DNA of 28,930 nucleotides from an uncultured Clostridia bacterium (GTDB lineage Bacteria > Bacillota > Clostridia > UMGS1810): NCBI GenBank assembly GCA_905210855.1, contig CAJLYL010000014.1, positions 1 to 28,930 of the forward strand. The letters run 5' to 3'. Positions within the stretch are counted from its first letter, which is position 1. Each line of letters starts with the position of its first letter. Below, piece after piece: positions 21,718-28,930 of this stretch. Both the position numbers and the translations under genes were made by a program. Below the pieces are notes generated by a model, which worked only from the letters and a program-made list of their open reading frames with translations, did no database searches and had not been told where the DNA came from.

Positions 21718-22602
21718 ATGGTTTGGCTCGGATTAATAATTATTCTTTTAATTATCGTTGTGCTCAACATCAGGATTGTTCCTCAGGCGCACGCGGCGGT
21801 TGTGGAGCGGCTCGGCGCGTACAACGAGACCTGGAGCGTGGGCATCCACGTAAAGATTCCTTTCATCGACCGCATTGCAAAGACGGTCAGCCTCAAGGAG
21901 CAGGTGGTTGACTTTGACCCCCAGGCGGTTATCACCAAGGATAACGTAACCATGCAGATTGACACGGTGGTTTTCTATCAGATTACCGACCCCAAGCTCT
22001 ATGTATACGGTGTGGATTACCCCATGTCGGCAATAGAGAATCTGACGGCGACCACGCTGCGAAACATCATCGGCGACCTGGAGCTGGACGAAACGCTCAC
22101 ATCGAGAGACACCGTGAACACCAAGATGCGCTCAATCCTTGATGAGGCGACCGACCCGTGGGGCATAAAGGTAAACCGTGTGGAGCTGAAAAACATCATT
22201 CCGCCGCGCGAGATTCAGGACGCCATGGAGCGGCAGATGAAAGCGGAGCGTGAGAGACGTGAGCTCATACTCAAGGCGGAGGGTGAAAAGAAATCCGCAA
22301 TACTTGTTGCCGAGGGTGAAAAAGAGGCGGCTATTCTGCGCGCCGACGCCGAAAAGGAATCGCACATCCGTGTGGCTCAGGGTGAGGCGGAGGCAATACT
22401 CAGCATCCAGACGGCGAATGCAGAGGGTCTGCGCAGGCTTAAAGAGGCTTGCCCCGATGAGGCTGTGGTTGCGCTCAAGGCTATGGAGGCACTTGAAAAG
22501 GTGGCTGACGGCAAGGCAACCAAGATTATTATACCGAGCGAGATTCAATCCGTTGCCGGACTCGCCGCGTCGTTTAAGGAATTGGTTAAAGACGATAAAT
22601 AA
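21718..22602 (+). CDS. SPFH/stomatin-like membrane-microdomain protein
   Basis: 294 residues. A single N-terminal hydrophobic anchor (2-17, VWLGLIIILLIIVVLN) is followed by the SPFH/Band-7 domain (about 20-180: AHAAVVERLGAYNETWSVGIHV, VVDFDPQAVITKDNVTMQIDTVVFYQI, WGIKVNRVELKNIIPP) and an Ala/Glu-rich coiled coil (about 185-265) with repeating AEGEK/ADAEK units. This is the QmcA/HflK-like class that scaffolds membrane complexes and modulates proteases. GGAGG lies 10 nt upstream. It is co-transcribed with nfeD and closed by a strong terminator. Confidence 0.93.
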   Translation: MVWLGLIIILLIIVVLNIRIVPQAHAAVVERLGAYNETWSVGIHVKIPFIDRIAKTVSLKEQVVDFDPQAVITKDNVTMQIDTVVFYQITDPKLYVYGVDYPMSAIENLTATTLRNIIGDLELDETLTSRDTVNTKMRSILDEATDPWGIKVNRVELKNIIPPREIQDAMERQMKAERERRELILKAEGEKKSAILVAEGEKEAAILRADAEKESHIRVAQGEAEAILSIQTANAEGLRRLKEACPDEAVVALKAMEALEKVADGKATKIIIPSEIQSVAGLAASFKELVKDDK

Positions 22603-22607
22603 GTTTG

Positions 22608-22641
22608 AAAAACGGGCGTCCGATTCGGACGCCCGTTTTTT
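22608..22641. terminator. Bidirectional terminator between the SPFH and PBP genes
   Basis: A GC-rich near-perfect palindrome (ACGGGCGTCCGA with TCGGACGCCCGT) is flanked by AAAAA on the left and TTTTTT on the right, serving both converging transcripts. Each stop codon lies within about 7 nt. Confidence 0.95.
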
Positions 22642-22646
22642 GGGGC

Positions 22647-24101
22647 TCATCTGCACCTCATCACCTCCAGCGCAATCTGCCGAAACGCCGGTATGCAGGC
22701 CGCGCTGCCGCTTTTTCCGTCCTCGGCAAACACCGCCATTGCATACCTCGGGTTTTCATAGGGGAAAAATCCGCAAAACCAGCCGTGTACCATCGGTGTG
22801 CCGTCCCTGTTCCAGCCGGTCTCTGCCGTGCCCGTCTTTCCGGCTATGGCAACCACGCCGTTTTGCGCAGCCTGTGCAGTGCCCTCCAGCACCGCCTCGC
22901 GCATCATTTCGCCGATGGTATATGCCGTGCGGCGGCTTATGACCGTCTTTTCGCCGTATCCGCGCAAATCCTTTATCTCCGCTCCGTCCGCGTGCACTAC
23001 GCTGTCCGCTATGTTTATGTTCCTTTCTGTGCCGCCGGCGGCTATTATGCAGGCCATATTGGCAGCCTGAAGCGGCGTGATGAGAATTTCGCCCTGACCT
23101 ATGCCTATGTTTGCCGCGTCGCGCAGCGAAAATTCCCTGTTCTCCGGCAGATGTCCGCAGGATTCGTCCAAACCGCAGTTGAGCAGGGCGCTGCCGAGGG
23201 AGAATTTTCGTGCCTCATCCATTATCACATCCACGCCTACGCTCATAGCCGCATTGTAAAAATAACTGTTGCATGACTTGGCAAAGGCGTTTTTTAGGTT
23301 CAGCTCGCCGTGCCCTTTCTCGCTGTTGCACTTAAAATCCATTCCGTCCGCAGTGACATAACCGCCGCACGTATATGTGCATTCCTCGCTGCCGCCGTTT
23401 TCGAGATACGTCGCCGCTGTGATAATCTTGAAAATGCTTCCGGCGTTGTACGGACTCAGCGCGCGGTTAAGCAGAGGCGAATCTCCGCTGACGAGCGCAT
23501 TTTCCACGTTGCTGCGGTCAAAGCCCGGCCGGCTGACTATCGCGGCCGTATCGAATGTGTTCACATCCAGGATGACTATTGCTCCGTTTTCGATGTATTC
23601 GTCGGCAGCCTTTTCGGCAATTTTCTGCACGGCTGCGTCTATTGTGAGCTTTATGTTCCGGTCGGGTTTCTCCGCCGTCAGCTCCGTAAGACTTTTCTTT
23701 AAGCCTCCGCCTGCCGCGTCCGTCATGTATACGGCGCTCTTTGCCGCGTCCGATGTCAGTACTTCGTCAAACGCTTTTTCTATGCCGCTTGCGCCGCTGC
23801 CGTCCGACAGGGTGTAGCCTACTGTGTGCTCCGCCGTGCCTGCGGAGTATCTTTTTTCACGCTCTGTGCGCTGACCGTCCGCGAGGGTGAGGCTCTCCGC
23901 CGCGTCATCAACGAGAGGTATCATGTTTCTGTCATAAATTCCCCCGCGGTATTTTTTGATTACCTCGGTGCTGCGGCGCTGCGAGGCGGCATTTTGGGCG
24001 TATGAGGTCTGTTTTATCAGCGCTATGTTGAATATGTGTGCGCAAAGCGCCGTCAGGCTGAGCATTGATACAAAAAACAAAAATTTAATTCTCGGTTTCA
24101 T
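22647..24101 (-). CDS. Class B penicillin-binding protein (transpeptidase)
   Basis: 484 residues. An N-terminal signal anchor (about 6-28) is followed by a short dimerization region starting RGGIYDRNMIPL and a transpeptidase domain. Active-site motifs are complete: SIFK (222-225), SCN (276-278) and KTGT (422-425). It crosslinks peptidoglycan outside the membrane. At 484 residues it is shorter than FtsI or SpoVD and lacks C-terminal PASTA domains, so it resembles the compact FtsI/PbpA-like group of Clostridia. It is outside a division cluster and appears monocistronic, with GGAGG about 9 nt before the ATG. Specific role (division, elongation or sporulation) is not determined. Confidence 0.88.
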   Translation of the reverse strand: MKPRIKFLFFVSMLSLTALCAHIFNIALIKQTSYAQNAASQRRSTEVIKKYRGGIYDRNMIPLVDDAAESLTLADGQRTEREKRYSAGTAEHTVGYTLSDGSGASGIEKAFDEVLTSDAAKSAVYMTDAAGGGLKKSLTELTAEKPDRNIKLTIDAAVQKIAEKAADEYIENGAIVILDVNTFDTAAIVSRPGFDRSNVENALVSGDSPLLNRALSPYNAGSIFKIITAATYLENGGSEECTYTCGGYVTADGMDFKCNSEKGHGELNLKNAFAKSCNSYFYNAAMSVGVDVIMDEARKFSLGSALLNCGLDESCGHLPENREFSLRDAANIGIGQGEILITPLQAANMACIIAAGGTERNINIADSVVHADGAEIKDLRGYGEKTVISRRTAYTIGEMMREAVLEGTAQAAQNGVVAIAGKTGTAETGWNRDGTPMVHGWFCGFFPYENPRYAMAVFAEDGKSGSAACIPAFRQIALEVMRCR

Positions 24102-24167
24102 AAAAAATTCCTCCGAAGGTTATTGTGCCCTCGATTTGCAAATAAATTCGGAAGGATAAAAAGAGAC

Positions 24168-24201
24168 AAAAAAAAGCGGGCTGCGCGAAAAACGCAACCC
24201 G
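24168..24201 (-). terminator. Terminator of the abrB-like gene
   Basis: On the minus strand CGGGTTGCG (24193-24201) pairs with CGCAGCCCG (24177-24185) with one G-T pair, and a run of T follows (A-run 24168-24175 on plus). It lies about 15 nt after the stop. Confidence 0.85.
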
Positions 24202-24215
24202 AAAAAAACTTGGTA

Positions 24216-24455
24216 TTACTTAGAAAGTTCTTTGATGCAGTCAGCACAAATGTTCTTGCCCTTAAATTCGGTTACATTGTTGCTGTTGCCGCAGAATGTG
24301 CAAGCGGGTTCATGCTTTCTGAGAATGATGTTGTCACCCTCCACATAGATTTCTACGGAATCACCGCTGTCGAGATCCTTAAGTCTGCGCAGCTCGATAG
24401 GAAGAACTATTCTGCCCAGCTTGTCGATGTCTCTTACAATACCTGTTGATTTCAT
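24216..24455 (-). CDS. AbrB-family transition-state regulator with C-terminal Cys4 knuckle
   Basis: 79 residues. The N-terminal swapped-hairpin beta-barrel domain is clear: MKSTGIVRDIDKLGRIVLPIELRR and VEIYVEGDNIILRKHEP (1-50), almost identical in plan to Bacillus AbrB. The C-terminal part differs and carries CTFC (52-55) and CADC (70-73), a probable zinc knuckle common in Clostridia members. AbrB proteins are global DNA-binding regulators of growth-phase genes. GAGGTGG lies about 8 nt before the ATG. Its own promoter is at 24500-24528, and the gene is divergent from the purine permease gene. Confidence 0.92.
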   Translation of the reverse strand: MKSTGIVRDIDKLGRIVLPIELRRLKDLDSGDSVEIYVEGDNIILRKHEPACTFCGNSNNVTEFKGKNICADCIKELSK

Positions 24456-24499
24456 AATTAATCCACCTCAATTTCCAATTTAGTATTTTTATTTAATCC

Positions 24500-24528
24500 A
24501 TAATAACACATAATCAGATAAAAATCAA
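24500..24528 (-). promoter_or_regulatory. Predicted promoter of the abrB-like gene
   Basis: Minus-strand TTGATT (24523-24528) and TATTAT (24500-24505), 17-bp spacer, about 45 nt before the start codon. The whole 24456-24600 region is very A/T-rich, as AbrB binding regions often are. Confidence 0.6.
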
Positions 24529-24612
24529 CACCTATTTTTTTGTTTTCGGTCGATTTATTATTATTTATACATATTTACCACAAAAAAAATTAATTTTATA
24601 CAAATTGAACAC

Positions 24613-24641
24613 TTGCTTTTTGTGCAAAAGGGTTATACAAT
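24613..24641 (+). promoter_or_regulatory. Predicted promoter of the purine permease operon
   Basis: TTGCTT (24613-24618) and TACAAT (24636-24641), 17-bp spacer. The leader to ATG 24695 is only about 45 nt, too short for a purine riboswitch, and no such motif was seen. Confidence 0.6.
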
Positions 24642-24694
24642 GGTAGTGTCAGATTTTGTTCTATTTTGAAAAAGAGAAAAAAGGAGAAATGGAA

Positions 24695-26035
24695 ATGGAA
24701 AAACTGTTTAAGCTCAAGGAAAACGGTACCGACGTAAAAACCGAAATTATCGCCGGTATTACTACCTTCCTTGCGATGGCGTACATACTCGCCGTCAACC
24801 CGAACTACCTCGGCGGAATTGAAGGAGCTTCCGCTCCGGCTGTGTTCACCGCAACCGCAATCTCGGCTGCGATAGCAACACTGTGCATGGCTTTCTTTGC
24901 AAACTACCCCGTTGCCCTTGCTTCGGGCATGGGTCTCAATGCATTCTTTGCATTCACGGTTTGCGGAGCTATGGGCTGTTCGTATCAGGTAGCGCTCACG
25001 GCTGTACTTGTTGAAGGTCTCATCTTCATGGTGCTGTCTGTCTTCAAGTTCAGAGAGGCTCTGGTAAACTCAATCCCGAACAACCTCAAATACGGTATTT
25101 CCGCAGGTATCGGTTTGTTCATCACAATCATTGCGCTCATCAACTCACAGACAGTTGTTGCAAACGACGCTACGCTGGTTGCACTCGGCGACCTTTCCTC
25201 GCCCACGGTTGTGCTCTCTTTTGCAGGATTGCTCATCATCGGTGTTCTGCACCACTTCAACGTTAAGGGCGACATCCTCATCGGCATCATTGCAACTTGG
25301 ATTCTCGGCATGATTGCGCAGGCTTGCGGCTGGTATGTTGTAGATATAGAAAACGGCGTATATTCGCTCTACCCCAACTTCTCAACAGAAGCTTTTGCGG
25401 CGCCCACCATGTTTAACTTCGACTTCAAGTTTGTTGCCGAAAACGCTATGACATTCATCTTCATCGCATTCACATTCCTTTACACAGATATATTCGACAC
25501 CGTCGGCACACTCATCGGCGTTGCCGAAAAAGGCGATCTCCTTGACGAAGAGGGAAATCTCCCCAAGGCGGGCGCAGCTCTTATGGCAGACGCCGTAGGT
25601 ACCGTTGTAGGCGCTTGCATGGGTACTTCCACCGTTACAAGCTATGTTGAGTCCACTGCCGGTGTTTCCGTCGGCGGAAGAACAGGCCTCACGGCTGTTG
25701 TAACCGCGGTGCTCTTTATCGTATCGATTGTGTTTGCACCGTTCTTCCTCGCTATCCCTTCATTTGCAACAACTCCGGCTATGCTCTTTGTCGGTCTGCT
25801 GATGCTCTCCTCCGTTAAGAAGATGAGCTTCTCCGGCGACATGGCAGACGCTATCGGCGGATTCCTTGCAATCGCCTTCATGCCTTTGACATACTCTATC
25901 TCAAACGGTATCATGGTTGCTATGATCGCTTGGGTTGTAATCAAGATTTGCACAGGCAAAATCAAAGACATCAGCCCCGTTATGTGGATATCCGTTGTAC
26001 TCTTTGCGCTGTACATCGCATCAAAGGTAATGTAA
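24695..26035 (+). CDS. NCS2 family purine (guanine/hypoxanthine-type) permease
   Basis: 446 residues, AzgA/PbuG-like subgroup, about 14 helices. Signatures: TEIIAGITTFLAMAYILAVNP near the start, ASGMGLNAFFAF, FTFLYTDIFDTVGTLIGVAEK and GTSTVTSYVESTAGVSVGGRTGLTA (split here over two helices) with the conserved substrate-binding acidic residues. It imports purine bases by proton symport. ATG 24695 was chosen because AGGAG lies 8 nt upstream; ATG 24689 is too close to it. The following phosphoribosyltransferase gene indicates joint uptake and salvage of purines. Codons here lean more to A/T-ending and C-ending preferred forms than in neighbours, consistent with high expression. Confidence 0.94.
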   Translation: MEKLFKLKENGTDVKTEIIAGITTFLAMAYILAVNPNYLGGIEGASAPAVFTATAISAAIATLCMAFFANYPVALASGMGLNAFFAFTVCGAMGCSYQVALTAVLVEGLIFMVLSVFKFREALVNSIPNNLKYGISAGIGLFITIIALINSQTVVANDATLVALGDLSSPTVVLSFAGLLIIGVLHHFNVKGDILIGIIATWILGMIAQACGWYVVDIENGVYSLYPNFSTEAFAAPTMFNFDFKFVAENAMTFIFIAFTFLYTDIFDTVGTLIGVAEKGDLLDEEGNLPKAGAALMADAVGTVVGACMGTSTVTSYVESTAGVSVGGRTGLTAVVTAVLFIVSIVFAPFFLAIPSFATTPAMLFVGLLMLSSVKKMSFSGDMADAIGGFLAIAFMPLTYSISNGIMVAMIAWVVIKICTGKIKDISPVMWISVVLFALYIASKVM

Positions 26036-26073
26036 TTTAACCAAAAATAATTTTCAAATTAACAAAATCAATT

Positions 26074-26102
26074 GGGGGTGTTGCATTTTTTGGAACACCC
26101 CC
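26074..26102 (+). terminator. Hairpin between the permease and phosphoribosyltransferase genes, possible attenuator
   Basis: GGGGGTGTT (26074-26082) pairs perfectly with AACACCCCC (26094-26102) around an 11-nt loop. Only TCTTAT follows, so termination would be partial. It lies 38 nt after the permease stop and 25 nt before the next start, and could lower or separately stabilise downstream expression. Confidence 0.5.
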
Positions 26103-26127
26103 TCTTATATGGGAAGGAAATAACATT

Positions 26128-26685
26128 ATGAGAAAGACTTATACCATGGAAATAGCAGGGCTTAAGCGCGAGCTGCCCCTGTTCAGGGTTGCGGACGATT
26201 TGTACATTGCCGCTTTCATCATGTTCGGCGATGTGGAGATGACGGTTGCCGCTGCGGAGCAGCTGCTCAAAAAAGCGCCGAAGTATGACATCATAGTCAC
26301 AGCCGAGTGCAAGAGCATACCGCTTGTGTACGAAATGGCAAAGCAGCACGGCGACGGCAACTACATCATTGCGCGCAAGGCGCCCAAGGTGTATATGGAG
26401 AACATCATCACAACCGAAGTTAATTCCATAACCACCGCCAATCTGCAAAAACTCTGCATAGGTCAGGCAGATGTTGACGCCATCCGCGGCAAACGTGTGC
26501 TTGTGGTGGATGACGTTATCAGCACGGGAGAATCTCTCGATTCCATAGATTATCTTGTGGAAAAAGCCGGCGGAAACATTGTCGGAAAAATGGCAGTCCT
26601 CGGCGAGGGCGACGCTGCCGACAGAGACGATATTATCGTTCTCGGCAAGCTGCCGCTCTTTGACGCGGACGGAAATATAAAATAA
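26128..26685 (+). CDS. Purine phosphoribosyltransferase family protein (apt/xpt-like)
   Basis: 185 residues. The type I PRTase signature VLVVDDVISTGES (124-136) binds PRPP, and the flexible-loop region YIIARKAPKVYM (79-90) is like that of adenine and xanthine PRTases. The enzyme is expected to convert a purine base and PRPP to the nucleotide plus pyrophosphate in the cytoplasm. The base cannot be fixed from sequence alone: overall shape is APRT-like, but the length and neighbour (guanine/hypoxanthine-type permease) leave xanthine or guanine possible. GGAAGGAA lies 8-10 nt before the ATG. It is the second gene of the purine salvage unit and converges on the small Cys-rich gene. Confidence 0.88.
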   Translation: MRKTYTMEIAGLKRELPLFRVADDLYIAAFIMFGDVEMTVAAAEQLLKKAPKYDIIVTAECKSIPLVYEMAKQHGDGNYIIARKAPKVYMENIITTEVNSITTANLQKLCIGQADVDAIRGKRVLVVDDVISTGESLDSIDYLVEKAGGNIVGKMAVLGEGDAADRDDIIVLGKLPLFDADGNIK

Positions 26686-26688
26686 GCA

Positions 26689-26901
26689 TCAGATATCAAA
26701 ATCTTTTTTGCTGAATTTGCCGAAATCCAACTTGGGTTTCGGCTTTATTTCTCTCTTGAAAATGTCGTATTTAAATTTTTTGCACGCAAAGTCGCGCGGA
26801 ACAGTGCCGCGCAGCGAGCAGTGCATATTTGCCGAATCGTCCGCCGGCTGCGCATTTGCGCACAGGCGGCACTTCGGCTCGATGTCTTTGCGGAAAATCA
26901 T
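26689..26901 (-). CDS. Small conserved Cys-rich protein of unknown function
   Basis: 70 residues from ATG 26901 (MIFRKDIEPKCRLC...). A TTG at 26910 is closer to the GGAG at 26914-26917 (3 nt), while ATG 26901 is 12 nt away, so the start is uncertain. Four cysteines occur as CxxC (CRLC), then C in MHCSLRG and C in FACKKF. The tail KKFKYDIFKREIKPKPKLDFGKF...DF follows a pattern I recognise from short uncharacterised Clostridia proteins (C..C...C..RG.V...C.KF.YDPLKR.P...DF), recalled and not searched. A metal-binding fold is likely. It has its own promoter and convergent orientation to the purine PRTase gene. Confidence 0.75.
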   Translation of the reverse strand: MIFRKDIEPKCRLCANAQPADDSANMHCSLRGTVPRDFACKKFKYDIFKREIKPKPKLDFGKFSKKDFDI

Positions 26902-26976
26902 TTTTTTCAATCACTCCGATTCGGGCAAACGGGACTTGAACACGCGCTGCCTATGGATTATCGTTTACATATCTAT

Positions 26977-27005
26977 ATTTTATCATGCGGCGCGCCCAAA
27001 ATCAA
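26977..27005 (-). promoter_or_regulatory. Predicted promoter of the small Cys-rich gene
   Basis: Minus-strand TTGATT (27000-27005) and TAAAAT (26977-26982) with a 17-bp spacer, leaving a leader of about 70 nt. It is divergent from the cysS promoter. Confidence 0.55.
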
Positions 27006-27045
27006 TCTAAAAACAATAAAAAAATAACAAATATTCCGAAAACGG

Positions 27046-27074
27046 TTGTAATTTTTTTAAAATGATTATATAAT
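27046..27074 (+). promoter_or_regulatory. Predicted promoter of the cysS-mrnC operon
   Basis: TTGTAA (27046-27051) and TATAAT (27069-27074), 17-bp spacer. The leader is about 40 nt, so there is no room for a T-box. Confidence 0.7.
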
Positions 27075-27120
27075 ATAAGCTGAATGATTTTTTTGACATT
27101 ACTGTATTGGAGTTGATTAT

Positions 27121-28521
27121 ATGCTCAGACTGTACAACAGCATGACGCGCCGCAAGGAGGAATTTGTGCCCATAGAGCCCGGCAAGGTGAAGATGTATTC
27201 CTGCGGGCCGACCGTCTACAATTATTTTCATATAGGAAACGCGCGGCCGTTTATCATATTTGACACTTTGAGAAGATACCTCGAGTACAGGGGTTATGAG
27301 GTCAAATTTGTGCAGAATTTCACCGACATAGACGACAAGATGATAAAGCGCGCAAACGAGGAGGGCATCACCGTGGCGCAGCTTGCGGAGCGGTTTATCG
27401 GCGAATATTTTGTCGATGCGCAGGGACTCGGCATAGAAAAGGCGAGCGTTCATCCGCGCGCTACCGAAAACATAGACGCGATAATCGGCATCATATCCGA
27501 GCTGGAGAAAAAAGGCTATACATACACCGTAAACGGAGATGTGTATTTCAGAGTGAAGAAATTCCCCGAATACGGCAAGCTGTCGCATCAGCCGCTGGAG
27601 AATCTTGAGGCAGGGGCGCGCATAGATGTGGCGGACGTCAAGGAGGACCCGATGGATTTTGCCCTGTGGAAAGCCAAAAAAGAGGGCGAACCGTCGTGGG
27701 ACAGCCCGTGGGGACAGGGCAGACCCGGCTGGCACATAGAGTGCTCGGCAATGGCTACAAAATACCTCGGCGACACAATAGATATACACAGCGGCGGTCA
27801 GGACCTCATATTCCCTCATCATGAGAATGAGATTGCGCAGAGCGAGTGCGCTCACGGGTGTGAATTTGCGCATTACTGGCTGCACAACGGCTACATAAAC
27901 GTGGACAACGTAAAGATGAGCAAATCTCTCGGCAATTTCTTCACTGTGAGAGATGTGGCAAAGGAATTTGACTACATAGTGATAAGATTCTTCATGCTCA
28001 GCGCCCACTACCGCAACCCGATAAACTTCAGTCACGATCTGCTGAAGCAGGCGGAGGCTGCTCTTGGCAGGATAAACACCTGTCTTGACAACTTGGATTT
28101 CATGTCGGGCAAGGCTGCGGACGGCGAGGCGAGCGCCGCGGTCAAAGAGGCGGCAGAGAAATTCAGGCAGCAATTTATTGACGCCATGGACGAGGACATA
28201 AACACGGCGGACGCGATATCGGCGATATTCGACATCGTTAAATACGCCAACGTGGAGTTTGACGAGACCACACCGAAAGGCGACATAGACGCGATAGCCG
28301 CGCTCATACGCGAACTGGGCGGAGTGCTCGGCATAATCGCGGAGAAAAAGGCGGACATACTTGACAGTGACATAGAGGCGCTGATAGAGGAGCGCAACGC
28401 CGCGCGCAGGGAGAAGAATTTTGCCCGTGCGGACGAGATAAGAGATATGCTCAAGGCAAGCGGCATAGAGCTTGAGGACACCCGACAGGGAGTTAAGTGG
28501 AGGAGGATAAGCAATGATTGA
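27121..28521 (+). CDS. cysS: Cysteine-tRNA ligase
   Basis: 466 residues, normal length. Class I synthetase that charges tRNA-Cys. The zinc ligands align with the Escherichia coli enzyme (C28, C209, H234, E238): here Cys28, Cys208, His233, Glu237. HIGN (37-40, the HIGH motif) and KMSKS (265-269) are present, and the C-terminal helical DALR region covers about 320-450. GGAG lies about 7 nt before the ATG. The 3' end overlaps mrnC by 8 nt, so the two are translationally coupled. Confidence 0.97.
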   Translation: MLRLYNSMTRRKEEFVPIEPGKVKMYSCGPTVYNYFHIGNARPFIIFDTLRRYLEYRGYEVKFVQNFTDIDDKMIKRANEEGITVAQLAERFIGEYFVDAQGLGIEKASVHPRATENIDAIIGIISELEKKGYTYTVNGDVYFRVKKFPEYGKLSHQPLENLEAGARIDVADVKEDPMDFALWKAKKEGEPSWDSPWGQGRPGWHIECSAMATKYLGDTIDIHSGGQDLIFPHHENEIAQSECAHGCEFAHYWLHNGYINVDNVKMSKSLGNFFTVRDVAKEFDYIVIRFFMLSAHYRNPINFSHDLLKQAEAALGRINTCLDNLDFMSGKAADGEASAAVKEAAEKFRQQFIDAMDEDINTADAISAIFDIVKYANVEFDETTPKGDIDAIAALIRELGGVLGIIAEKKADILDSDIEALIEERNAARREKNFARADEIRDMLKASGIELEDTRQGVKWRRISND

Positions 28522-28915
28522 GCCGAGTGTGAGCATAAATCCGCGCGCGCTGTCGCCGCTGGCGCTTGCGTACATCGGCGACGCGGTTTACGAGGTGTAT
28601 GTGCGCGAACACGTCATGCTCCGCGGCAATATGCCCGTTGCCAAGCTGCACCGCGCGGCTACGGGGTATGTCAAGGCAAAGGCGCAGAGCGACATTATTC
28701 ATGCAATCTCGGACAGGCTGACGGACGAGGAGACCGCCGTGTTCAAGCGCGGCAGAAACGCACATTCCTACACCAGTGCGAAAAATGCGGACATTGTGGA
28801 TTATCGCCATGCCACGGGGTTTGAGGCGCTTATCGGATTTTTGTATCTGGACGGCCGCTCGGAGAGACTGGCGGAGATTCTTGCCATGAGCATGGAGTGT
28901 ATTGATAATATGTAA
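28514..28915 (+). CDS. mrnC: Mini-ribonuclease 3 (23S rRNA maturation)
   Basis: 133 residues. It is an RNase III catalytic domain without a dsRNA-binding domain and matures the ends of 23S rRNA in Firmicutes. Motifs: LALAYIGDAVYEVYVREH (17-34, the metal-binding Asp/Glu helix) and the second helix ATGFEALIGFLYLDG. AGGAGG at about 28501-28506 gives good spacing to the ATG. The gene overlaps the cysS end by 8 nt, the cysS-mrnC order widely kept in Firmicutes, where the next gene is often rlmB (beyond this window). Confidence 0.95.
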   Translation: MIEPSVSINPRALSPLALAYIGDAVYEVYVREHVMLRGNMPVAKLHRAATGYVKAKAQSDIIHAISDRLTDEETAVFKRGRNAHSYTSAKNADIVDYRHATGFEALIGFLYLDGRSERLAEILAMSMECIDNM

Positions 28916-28930
28916 ACAGCAGGTCGGCTC

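Noticed and set aside
24642..24694. Purine riboswitch before the NCS2 permease, or T-boxes before asnA and cysS
   Set aside because: The leaders of the permease and cysS genes are only about 40-50 nt. No T-box consensus (AGGGTGG...) or purine-aptamer core was seen upstream of any of the three genes.
26925..27000. A tRNA gene on the minus strand
   Set aside because: The T-arm-like GTTCAAGTCCCG and a loosely matching GGGC/GCCC end pair are present at about tRNA spacing, but there is no TA at positions 8-9, no GG in the D-loop, a broken T-stem and no convincing anticodon arm.
27007..28575. Long open frame antisense to cysS (about 520 codons)
   Set aside because: It is fully opposite a certain gene, has no family signature, and long antisense frames are a codon-use effect here; a similar one lies opposite topA (16403-17728).

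Overview
The window reads as a chromosomal segment of an anaerobic, Gram-positive Clostridia-type Firmicute. Supporting signs are a PerR - reverse rubrerythrin - rubrerythrin - rubredoxin peroxide operon, a YqhQ/DUF1385-prmC pair, a dprA-topA-trmFO operon, cysS followed by Mini-RNase III, a short AbrB with a C-terminal Cys4 knuckle, strong AGGAGG-type ribosome binding sites and sigma-A-like promoters with 17-bp spacers. Base composition looks balanced, and ATA and AGA/AGG codons are common. Nothing fixes the genus. Gene calls and motifs were read by eye; no database search was run.

Layout. 1-200: end of an RND efflux permease and its terminator. 498-2249: Na/Pi cotransporter with a PhoU-like tail. 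2499-6764: a tightly packed plus-strand operon of yqhQ, prmC, a secreted polysaccharide deacetylase and a secreted multidomain protein (InlB-type repeats, copper-amine-oxidase N-like domain, ricin-like domain). 6765-7196: an intergenic cluster of palindromic repeats. 7197-8201: ammonia-dependent asparagine synthetase asnA. 8500-9858: first MATE transporter. 9982-11711: perR-rbr-rbr-rubredoxin operon with a consensus promoter and a 7-1-7 Per-box-like palindrome. 11804-12377 (minus): two small Cys-rich proteins with phage/mobile-accessory character, divergent from an XRE regulator with a degenerate LexA/S24 domain (12714-13313), which is followed by a second MATE transporter. 14853-19455 (minus): dprA-topA-trmFO. 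19657-21142: rsmD, coaD and a coiled-coil protein. 21246-22602: NfeD plus SPFH/stomatin-like membrane pair. 22647-24101 (minus): class B PBP. 24216-24455 (minus): AbrB-family regulator. 24695-26685: NCS2 purine permease and phosphoribosyltransferase. 26689-26901 (minus): small Cys-rich conserved protein. 27121-28915: cysS and mrnC.

Most genes are housekeeping or stress functions. The least explained material is (i) a family of long imperfect palindromes, two copies with matching AT-rich terminal inverted repeats that look like a non-coding mobile element (about 2255-2452 and 8213-8414), with two related palindromes at 6802-6890 and 7011-7106; (ii) the divergent small zinc-protein pair with a long structured leader beside a LexA-like regulator that has apparently lost its catalytic residues; (iii) a rubredoxin whose first metal knuckle is Cys-Pro-Cys instead of Cys-x-x-Cys. 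No CRISPR array, rRNA, tRNA or transposase gene was found.
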